The translations under genes were made by a program, and so were the position numbers. 11,781 bases of DNA, from positions 1-11,781 of the forward strand of contig NATF01000023.1 of NCBI GenBank assembly GCA_002085205.1. The letters run 5' to 3'. This DNA comes from Candidatus Cloacimonas sp. 4484_275. Its GTDB lineage: Bacteria > Cloacimonadota > Cloacimonadia > Cloacimonadales > TCS61. Below are positions 5,772-11,781 of the stretch, one piece after another (position 1 is the first letter of the stretch; every line of letters starts with the position of its first letter). The notes under the pieces are model-generated. The model was not told where the DNA came from. It was given only the letters and a program-made list of their open reading frames with translations, and did no database searches.

Positions 5772-8700
5772 TTACATTTGTTTTTTCAATCTTTTGTAAA
5801 TTTGGCTCAAATTTTGGCGGGAAATTCCTAACATTTTGGCTGTTTTTGTCCAATTGCGATTTGCCGCCTCAAAAGTCTGTTCGATTATTTTAAGTTTATA
5901 ATCATCTACCAATTCATTAAAGGTACGACTTGGAATTATCTGTGCTTTGACAATGTTTTTTTCACTCAAATGAGCAAAAAGTGCTGCCGGCAGTCTTCCT
6001 TCGATATCGGAAAACATAATTACGGCTCGCTCGATTTCGTTTTGAAGTTCTCTCACATTTCCCGGCCAATCATAAGAAATCAATTTTTGAAGAGCCGCTT
6101 CGGAAAATCCCTCTATATTTTTGTGATGCAGAGCCGCATAAAGTTGCAAAAAGTGTTGCGCCAAAAGTTCTATATCCCCTTCTCTTTCCGTCAGAGAAGG
6201 AACCGTTATCGGAAAAATCGAAAGTCGATAATACAAATCTTGCCGAAATTTTCCTTCCACCACCAGCTTTTGCAGAGGAATATTGGAAGCAACGATTATG
6301 CGAACATCTACTTTGCGAATGGAATTTTCTCCCAGTCGTTTCATTTCTCCTTCTTGGATAACACGCAACAATTTTGCCTGAGTTCCCAACGAAATATTTG
6401 AAATTTCATCGAGAAACAACGTTCCTTTGTTTGCTTCTTCAAATAGTCCTTTTTTTTCCGACAGAGCGCCGGTAAATGCTCCGCGGACATGACCGAAAAG
6501 CTCGCTTTCAATGATGTCTTCGGAAAGGCTTCCGCAATCGATGGGAATAAACGGTTGATTTTTTCTGGAACTGAGCCGATGAATTTCTTTTGCCACAAGT
6601 TCTTTTCCCGTTCCACTTTCTCCTTCAATAAGAACATTTACATCGGTGGGGGCAATCTGTTCTATTTTTCGGAATAATTCTTCCATGACTCTGGAATTTC
6701 CGATAATATCCGGATGTTTCCGAGAGGAAGCGGAATTTATATAAGCGGAAAGTTTTTCTCTTTCCTCTTTTAACTTGCAGAATTTATCCGAAGTCTCAAT
6801 AGCAGAAGCCGCTATCTGAGCAAAAATATTGAGAAATTTTATCTCCGCCGGCGTAAATGCCAAAACACTACGACTGTCCAAATAAACCGTTCCCAAAACT
6901 TGATTGTGTACCAGCAAAGGAAGACAAACCACCGATTCTATTTTCAAATTGACGAAACTCTGATACTGATTAAATGTTTTATTTGCTTTTACACTGGTGC
7001 TGTAAACTGCTTTTTTCTTTTCCAAAACCTGTCGAATAATCGTTCTGCTGACGGAAGTGACATCAGCCAGCGAATCATCTTGCAAACGATATGAAAATTG
7101 AATTTCCGGTTCATCGCTTTCTGTGGGTTTCACAAGAATTATGCCTCTTTCCGCTTTGGTTACTTTCACCGCCAATTGAAGAATTTTTGTAAACAATTTC
7201 TTTTTATCCGTTACTTTAGAAATAATTTCCGTCAACTCTTCAATGCTTTCCAAAACATCTATTCTTTTTTCCTCGGGCTTTATTTCGTTTTCCGAAAATT
7301 CCTTTTGATAACAATCCAAAATTTCGGCATTGACTTTTTTCTTTTTATAATGATTTTGCATAATCGAAGTCGGTAATATCCGGGAAATATCGGAAATAAA
7401 ATCCACCGCTGTTTTCAGATATTTGTTATAATCTTCCCAAGAAATATTCTTGAAAAAAGCCGTTTTTTTGATTTTATAAGCAAGATAATAAATCAACTGA
7501 TTTTCGAAACCGAATTTTTTTATTTTATTTAGTTTTTTTATGGCAAAGTCCATTTGTCTTAATGCTTGTTTTAAAGAGTTAGTTCCGAATAAATATTTTG
7601 CTTTTATATAATGTATCAAAATTGCGATTTCGTCCGTGTCGGTATCTTCAAAATTAGAAGTAAGAAAATCGATGTGTTTTTTTGCTTTTTCATATTTTTG
7701 TTCCGAAATTGCGAAATCCGCCATATAAAAATGTGCCATAAAATTTTTCGGAATGTTCTTTTCCTCTTCCATTTTTTGAATTTTTTCAAAAATTTCATCT
7801 GCTTTTTTCTTTCTGCCGTCGCGGTAGTGAGCGAAAGCCAAATTGGTCATCCAAACGCCCAGAGAATTTAACTGACCAATTTTTTTCTTGAATTCTATGG
7901 TTTTTACCGTAAGCTCAATGCTGCTTTGGTAGAAACCGAGAATATTGAGGGCAAATCCTTTGTTTCCCATCGGCACGGAATAATCTTCGTTTTGTTCTCT
8001 AAAAAGAAGATAAGCTTTGTGAAAATACGATAGTGCTTTCCAAAAATCGCAAGTTGCCAAATATAAATTTCCGTAAGTATTATTGATAACCAAATGCGGA
8101 TACATTACCTTGCTTTTTTTCATCAAACGCTCGGCAACTTGAATCTGTTTCAAAGCTTTGTCGTACCGATATTGTTCCATATAAATATTCGCTACCCGAC
8201 AACGAGTGAAAGCGGAACCGGCAATATTTTTTAGTTTTTCGTTAATCGAAGCCGTTTCCTTGAGAAGCTCAAGAGCTTTTCCCAAATTTCCTTCGTTATA
8301 TTCCGCAAAAGCAAGACTTTCCAACGCAATCGCTTTTCTGTCCGATAATTCTTTTTTGTTATCACAAATCTCCAAAATTTGAGTTAAAATTTTTTTCTGT
8401 TCCGAAAAATTTCCGGTTTCTTTGAAGGCAAAAGATAAATGTTGCAAAGCCTGCACTCTTTGAATATCAGAAAGTTTATCAAAAAATAATTTGTTTTTTT
8501 CATAAATAGAGATCGTTTCCGAAAACTTTTTTTCCCGATTCAAAAAATATAAGTTTCTCACAAAAATATCGTTGCGTAATTTTTCTTCCGTACAATGCTT
8601 TGCCGATTCTCGAATTGCTCGGAAAACATTGAGAGCAAAATTATATTGTGCGCTTTTTTCAAGCGCCCAAACATAATGATTCAAAATGAATATCGTGTCA

Positions 8701-10745
8701 TTTAAATTAGTGTTTTGTAATTTTTCTTTAAACTCAAAAACAGCCTTTCCGATTGTTTGCAGCTTTTCAATATCATTCTTAAATTTCAGATATAACTTTT
8801 TTGCAAAAGATAAAATTTTATCGTATTTTTTCAATTCCGCATAATGAGAAAAAAGTAACATTTCCTCTTCCGGAAACAGTTGTTTCCTTTGCTCAAAATA
8901 AGATATTATCTTTTCTCTGATAACGCTAACATCTGATTTTTTAGCGTGTTCCAAAACAATTTCTCTAAGAAATGGAAAAGCCAGAGAAATCGTTTTTCCT
9001 GGTTGTATCAATAAATTGAGTTGTTTCAATTTTTCGGTTTTATCGGCAATGTTGGAAACCGAAAAAGATAGAACATCCGACGCTTCTTTCAGAGTAAATT
9101 GCTTCTTCCAAAGAGCAATAAAATACATAAATTCCTTTAAATTTTCTTCCAACTTTTCAAAAATATTCTCAAATTTTTGATGCACTTTTGGAGGTATTTT
9201 CTTTTCATTTATATCTTCTAAACGAAAATACCATTGCAGATTTTTATAAGCGATAACACCTTTTTCAATATAAAAATCAATAAAATCATTTAAGATTTCA
9301 AGATCCTTCACGCTTTGAGCCAACAATAATTTTTTCAATTTTTCCGGAAGAACTTCATTGCCAAAATATAAATTCAAATACTTTTCCATTTCCTCTTTGG
9401 AAAATCTCTTCATCCGGTAAATTACGGTTTTATTTTGTGGAAGAAACGCAACGATATTATTTTTCGGAAAAGCGGTAACTATTTTAAGAGAATTATGTTT
9501 TTCTAAGAACGAAAATAATTCTTCCGTTTTTTGCGTTGAATTAAAGCAATTTTCACAAAAAATCAATAGTTGTTTAATTTCATTATTTTTTAACCATTCG
9601 GAAAAATTATTTGCTTTTTGTTCCGTGAAAACTTTCGGAAGTTGTGCTTTGATTGTTTCCTCAAAATTCTTTTTCGATACCGAATTATCCAAAATCACGG
9701 TAAAATAATTTTTATTTCTGAGTTCAAAAAAAATAAATTCCAGCGTGGATTTTAACGAATTGTTTTTTCCGCCGATAATACTAATTACTTGTTTGTCCTT
9801 TTTCCGAAAATTGGTCGTAATCTGGTTGGTCAAATAATCGATTTGTTTTTTTCGATAAAAATTGAAACCTATTTTTTTCTCGATTCTGATTTTTTCGAGC
9901 ACATTTTCCCAGAAAAAATCTTCTTCTTGATTTAGTTTGTATTTTTGAATATACGAATTTAAATCTTTCAATATTTCACGACAATTTTTATATCTGACTG
10001 ACGGTTGCTTCTTTAATAATTTATAAATAATTTTTTTTATTCCTTCCTCGAATTTAAAATTCGGTTGTAATGGCGGAATATCTTTTCGTAAATGAGATTG
10101 CATCAATTTAACGGCATTTTTTTCTTGGAAAGGTGCTTTTCCGCTAACAATTTCATAAAGCACAATTCCCAAAGAATATAAATCCGACTGAACGGTGATA
10201 GCGGCATTTGTCTTCGACAATAATTCCGGTGCAAGATATTTTGCGGTTCCCGAAATATCCGAGATTTTTTCCGCCGCAATCAAAGAAGAAAGACCAAAAT
10301 CGGAAATTCGAACTTGTAATCTATTTGCCTTTTCAGTCACAATTAGATTTTCCAAAGTTAAATCACCATGTTTTTTTCCTCTTTGATGAAGAAATTGTAA
10401 ACCGCACAATAACTGAAAAAAAATGTTTAAAAATGCGGTAATTCCTTTTCTTTCACAATATTCTATGGGATCAATTTTTTCATAATAAGGCATCACATAA
10501 AAAATTCCCCGATCTTTTATGTAACCGTAATCCGTTACCTCAACCAAATTCGGATGACGAAATTGAAAAAGAATCTTAAACTCTTCGTACACACCCTGAT
10601 AAAAAGATGATTCTCGGGAAATTAGCTTGATTGCAACTTTGGTTTTGGTTAACATATCATAAGCGGAATAAATTGAACTATTCGTTGTTTTTTTTAACAG
10701 ATTAATCTTGGAATACCTTGCGGGCAACCATTTCACAATTTCCAT
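5772..10745 (-). CDS. Serine/threonine kinase-like, STAND/TPR, GAF, sigma-54 activator fusion regulator
   Basis: This 1657-residue cytoplasmic regulator combines five parts. Residues about 7-270 are a Hanks-type kinase fold: VAIK Lys 40, 'HGDLTLEN' 126-133 with catalytic Asp 128, DFG 149-151, APE 172-174. Its glycine loop has no glycine and the catalytic-loop Lys is Thr, so activity is uncertain. Residues about 295-620 resemble a STAND NTPase, but the P-loop is degenerate (GGKNNSLKST, 325-334) and the Walker B has Cys-Glu ('LLIFCEN'). Residues about 636-1086 are TPR-like helical repeats, often protein-binding. GAF spans about 1165-1318. The sigma-54 AAA+ domain (1346-1536) is complete: Walker A GESGTGKE 1375-1382, GAFTGA 1422-1427, Walker B GTLFLDE 1441-1447, 'FRQDLYYRL' 1500-1508, 'WPGNVREL' 1560-1567. 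The C-terminus is a Fis-type HTH (1634-1656). The ATG at 10745 follows GGAGA by 5 bases and is preferred over the in-frame TTG at 10757. It should bind DNA enhancers and remodel sigma-54 polymerase, probably at the divergent promoter at 11012-11027. Confidence 0.92.
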   Translation of the reverse strand: MEIVKWLPARYSKINLLKKTTNSSIYSAYDMLTKTKVAIKLISRESSFYQGVYEEFKILFQFRHPNLVEVTDYGYIKDRGIFYVMPYYEKIDPIEYCERKGITAFLNIFFQLLCGLQFLHQRGKKHGDLTLENLIVTEKANRLQVRISDFGLSSLIAAEKISDISGTAKYLAPELLSKTNAAITVQSDLYSLGIVLYEIVSGKAPFQEKNAVKLMQSHLRKDIPPLQPNFKFEEGIKKIIYKLLKKQPSVRYKNCREILKDLNSYIQKYKLNQEEDFFWENVLEKIRIEKKIGFNFYRKKQIDYLTNQITTNFRKKDKQVISIIGGKNNSLKSTLEFIFFELRNKNYFTVILDNSVSKKNFEETIKAQLPKVFTEQKANNFSEWLKNNEIKQLLIFCENCFNSTQKTEELFSFLEKHNSLKIVTAFPKNNIVAFLPQNKTVIYRMKRFSKEEMEKYLNLYFGNEVLPEKLKKLLLAQSVKDLEILNDFIDFYIEKGVIAYKNLQWYFRLEDINEKKIPPKVHQKFENIFEKLEENLKEFMYFIALWKKQFTLKEASDVLSFSVSNIADKTEKLKQLNLLIQPGKTISLAFPFLREIVLEHAKKSDVSVIREKIISYFEQRKQLFPEEEMLLFSHYAELKKYDKILSFAKKLYLKFKNDIEKLQTIGKAVFEFKEKLQNTNLNDTIFILNHYVWALEKSAQYNFALNVFRAIRESAKHCTEEKLRNDIFVRNLYFLNREKKFSETISIYEKNKLFFDKLSDIQRVQALQHLSFAFKETGNFSEQKKILTQILEICDNKKELSDRKAIALESLAFAEYNEGNLGKALELLKETASINEKLKNIAGSAFTRCRVANIYMEQYRYDKALKQIQVAERLMKKSKVMYPHLVINNTYGNLYLATCDFWKALSYFHKAYLLFREQNEDYSVPMGNKGFALNILGFYQSSIELTVKTIEFKKKIGQLNSLGVWMTNLAFAHYRDGRKKKADEIFEKIQKMEEEKNIPKNFMAHFYMADFAISEQKYEKAKKHIDFLTSNFEDTDTDEIAILIHYIKAKYLFGTNSLKQALRQMDFAIKKLNKIKKFGFENQLIYYLAYKIKKTAFFKNISWEDYNKYLKTAVDFISDISRILPTSIMQNHYKKKKVNAEILDCYQKEFSENEIKPEEKRIDVLESIEELTEIISKVTDKKKLFTKILQLAVKVTKAERGIILVKPTESDEPEIQFSYRLQDDSLADVTSVSRTIIRQVLEKKKAVYSTSVKANKTFNQYQSFVNLKIESVVCLPLLVHNQVLGTVYLDSRSVLAFTPAEIKFLNIFAQIAASAIETSDKFCKLKEEREKLSAYINSASSRKHPDIIGNSRVMEELFRKIEQIAPTDVNVLIEGESGTGKELVAKEIHRLSSRKNQPFIPIDCGSLSEDIIESELFGHVRGAFTGALSEKKGLFEEANKGTLFLDEISNISLGTQAKLLRVIQEGEMKRLGENSIRKVDVRIIVASNIPLQKLVVEGKFRQDLYYRLSIFPITVPSLTEREGDIELLAQHFLQLYAALHHKNIEGFSEAALQKLISYDWPGNVRELQNEIERAVIMFSDIEGRLPAALFAHLSEKNIVKAQIIPSRTFNELVDDYKLKIIEQTFEAANRNWTKTAKMLGISRQNLSQIYKRLKKQM

Positions 10746-10841
10746 AATTATCTCCAAATTTCTTCTCTCGGTACCCTCAAATATTTTATCTTTTTGTCAA
10801 TGAATTATTTTTTACAAGATATATTTCTTTTTTATTTATAG

Positions 10842-10859
10842 AGTTAAAACATCTTAACT
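10842..10859. promoter_or_regulatory. Candidate activator site, AGTTAA-N6-TTAACT dyad
   Basis: Perfect 6-bp inverted arms around a 6-bp spacer, total 18 bp, centred about 188 bp upstream of the predicted transcription start at 11038. Spacing suits a Fis-type HTH dimer. The AT-rich context makes chance occurrence possible. Confidence 0.35.
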
Positions 10860-10909
10860 TTTTAATAATTAAACAATAACGAACTTAATGAAATAAATTC
10901 TTTCCTAAC

Positions 10910-10924
10910 GCAATATATTATTGC
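10910..10924. promoter_or_regulatory. Candidate upstream activating sequence, GCAATA-N3-TATTGC dyad
   Basis: The 15-bp sequence GCAATATATTATTGC has perfect 6-bp inverted arms around a 3-bp centre. It is centred about 121 bp upstream of the predicted start site, the usual distance for sigma-54 enhancer sites. It is the most GC-bearing palindrome in an otherwise AT-only stretch, which makes it the best enhancer candidate here. Confidence 0.45.
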
Positions 10925-11011
10925 ATAATAATTTTTAAAGTTCTAAAATTTACTTTTTATAACTATTTATATTTCAGATTATTAGGTCAATAAATCTTTG
11001 TTTGTATGATT

Positions 11012-11027
11012 TGGCATACCAAATGCT
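11012..11027 (+). promoter_or_regulatory. Sigma-54 (-24/-12) promoter
   Basis: TTGGCATACCAAATGCT (11011-11027) matches the consensus TGGCAC-N5-TTGC closely. The invariant GG is at 11013-11014 and GC at 11025-11026 with exactly 10 bases between. The predicted start is near 11038, giving a 23-base leader with the ribosome site at 11050-11055. The adjacent divergent gene encodes a sigma-54 activator. Confidence 0.78.
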
Positions 11028-11049
11028 TATGGAACAAGCAAAAGCACAT

Positions 11050-11055
11050 AGGAGG
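11050..11055 (+). promoter_or_regulatory. Strong ribosome binding site, chooses between two adjacent ATGs
   Basis: AGGAGG lies 5 bases before ATG 11061 and only 2 before ATG 11058. The second ATG is therefore the better start. This is the strongest Shine-Dalgarno in the window. Confidence 0.7.
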
Positions 11056-11060
11056 TTATG

Positions 11061-11519
11061 ATGAAAAAGAGATTATTTCAAATCGGATTATTTTTATTTG
11101 CTGTATTAATGGCATTCAATTTAAGCGCAAACAATGATATCGCTTATGGTAATGTAACGAAATTGGAGCTTCAATTCGTCGATCCGCCGGAAACCCCGGA
11201 ATTTCCTTGGCAAATCCCACCGATTCCGCAATTTGAAGTTGTAGAGATTCCCGCAAGCGGTTATACTTTAAATCTTTATGTTCAAGAACCGGAAAGCGGC
11301 AATTGGATTTTTATAGCTTATTCAACTACTGATTCTTACGGACACTATTCCTTTGATTTGCGCCATATTTACGATTATAATTTTTTCGCTTTATTGAATC
11401 ATTATGACGAACTGAATTTTAGAATTACCGATTGTTCGGGCGGCACTGTTTATGTTCCCGACTTCACTTGGTCTCCGCGTCATCCCGTTTATGAATTCAA
11501 TTTTTGCATCGGATTCTAA
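11061..11519 (+). CDS. Small secreted protein of unknown function under sigma-54 control
   Basis: This is a 152-residue protein of unrecognised family. Residues 1-23 are a clear Sec signal peptide (MKKR, hydrophobic LFQIGLFLFAVLMAF, then NLSA, cleavage near 22-23). The mature chain of about 130 residues begins with 'NNDIAYGNVTKLELQF', then a proline-rich stretch (about 40-60: 'DPPETPEFPWQIPPIPQF'). A predicted beta-rich part follows, with 'GYTLNLYVQEP' and 'STTDSYGHYSFDL' resembling the extender/CarboxypepD_reg-like beta-sandwich style in which 'TDxxGxYxF' is typical. Two cysteines near the C-terminus ('TDCSGG', 'FNFCIGF') could form a disulfide. There is no lipobox, sorting domain or membrane anchor, so it is probably periplasmic or released. 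It has its own near-consensus sigma-54 promoter, strong ribosome site and strong terminator, so it is a single-gene unit probably expressed highly on demand. Its regulator is likely the divergent kinase/GAF/sigma-54 protein. Confidence 0.85.
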   Translation: MKKRLFQIGLFLFAVLMAFNLSANNDIAYGNVTKLELQFVDPPETPEFPWQIPPIPQFEVVEIPASGYTLNLYVQEPESGNWIFIAYSTTDSYGHYSFDLRHIYDYNFFALLNHYDELNFRITDCSGGTVYVPDFTWSPRHPVYEFNFCIGF

Positions 11520-11540
11520 GTTCAAGTTTGCGCAATCCAT

Positions 11541-11582
11541 TATCGATAACCTCTTTCGTTGAAGGAGGTTATCGATATTTTT
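11541..11582 (+). terminator. Strong intrinsic terminator of the small secreted-protein gene
   Basis: TATCGATAACCTC (11541-11553) pairs perfectly with GAGGTTATCGATA (11565-11577), and the stem extends by a T-G wobble, two T-A and one C-G pair to a GTT loop, about 17 bp in all. TTTTT follows at 11578-11582. It begins 21 bases after the stop codon. Confidence 0.92.
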
Positions 11583-11682
11583 CCCGTTAAAAATCATATT
11601 TGAGAATTTTTATGCTTTTTGTTTTAAACTAAAATGAGTTCTGCATAATTGGGAATTTTAGAAGTTATTTATAGTGTGAAAT

Positions 11683-11757
11683 TGTCATCCTGAGCGGAGT
11701 CGAAGGATACAATAAGATAAACAGCTGGTTCATTCTTCGACTTCGTTCAGGATGACA
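11683..11757. repeat. 75-bp imperfect palindromic repeat, second copy
   Basis: Arms TGTCATCCTGAGCGGAG... (11683-11708) and ...TCAGGATGACA (11732-11757) are inverted with 3 mismatches in 26, around a 23-base centre (ACAATAAGATAA...). Length is exactly that of the left-end copy at 29-103, and the centre is related and in the same orientation, so the two are direct copies of one family. The 100 bases before it (11583-11682) hold no feature I can support. Confidence 0.8.
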
Positions 11758-11781
11758 GAAAGTAATATAAGTCAAGTTATT

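Larger units (their letters stand above)
10746..11011. promoter_or_regulatory. AT-rich divergent regulatory region
   Basis: No coding sequence is seen in this very AT-rich spacer between the kinase/sigma-54 regulator and the small secreted-protein gene. It contains dyads at 10842-10859, 10861-10873 and 10910-10924. Toward the kinase gene TTGACA occurs on the minus strand at 10795-10800 but lacks a convincing -10 partner, so the kinase promoter is not assigned. The base composition fits the bendable DNA usually found between enhancer and sigma-54 promoter. Confidence 0.6.

Noticed and set aside
10746..10757. TTG start for the large regulator
   Set aside because: The TTG codon abuts the GGAGA ribosome site of the ATG at 10745, so it cannot be the initiation codon served by it.
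10795..10800. TTGACA on the minus strand as a -35 box for the regulator gene
   Set aside because: No TATAAT-like or Bacteroidetes-type -7 (TAnnTTTG) sequence at a workable distance; in such AT-rich DNA the match alone is weak.
10861..10873. TTTAATAATTAAA palindrome as an operator
   Set aside because: Made only of A and T in an AT-rich spacer; such palindromes arise easily by chance.
1..11781. tRNA, rRNA, CRISPR array or insertion-sequence transposase
   Set aside because: None could be recognised on either strand; the only repeats are the 75-bp palindromes and the coding propeller repeats.

Overview
The window reads as a chromosomal fragment of a low-GC bacterium of the FCB group, most likely Cloacimonadota (Cloacimonetes). 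This is inferred from memory of family features, not from a search. The clues are a secreted protein ending in an FN3-like 'NNLGWNIYRS' module followed by a Por/T9SS-type sorting domain ('YPNPF...IYNQRGQKIKTL'), a serine/threonine kinase fused to a sigma-54 activator, a Bacteroidetes/Cloacimonadota-style secreted SUMF1-fold protein, and dispersed short palindromic repeats of the 'TGTCATCCTGAGCGGAG' type at both ends.

Layout. Positions 1-280 are gene-free and hold a nested inverted repeat (1-121) and a terminator for the gene to its right. From 4752 down to 281 three minus-strand genes are closely spaced (gaps of about 60 bp) and could form one operon: recG, a malate/L-lactate dehydrogenase-family gene, and a secreted protein with seven 51-residue repeats that probably fold as a seven-bladed propeller. 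All three appear damaged. RecG loses its conserved C-terminal TRG block with a frameshift. The dehydrogenase lacks about 80 central residues and its C-terminus. The secreted protein has an abruptly shortened sorting domain. Divergent to recG, at 4886-5740 (+), is a secreted SUMF1/FGE-like protein lacking several core motifs of that fold.

Positions 5772-10745 (-) encode one 1657-residue protein: serine/threonine kinase-like domain, degenerate STAND-type NTPase, TPR array, GAF sensor, intact sigma-54-activating AAA+ domain with GAFTGA loop, and C-terminal Fis-type helix-turn-helix. An AT-rich 315-bp intergenic region (10746-11060) separates it from a divergent gene for a small secreted protein (11061-11519, +).

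The most interesting unit is this last pair. Immediately upstream of the small secreted-protein gene is a near-consensus sigma-54 promoter (11012-11027) with the invariant GG-N10-GC spacing, and two dyad-symmetric sequences lie about 120 and 190 bp upstream of the predicted start site, where enhancer sites for such activators normally sit. A strong intrinsic terminator follows the gene, so it looks like a self-contained monocistronic unit. The simplest model is that the kinase/GAF/sigma-54 protein senses a cytoplasmic or protein-partner signal and switches on export of the small protein next door. The promoter geometry is seen directly; the regulatory link is inference.
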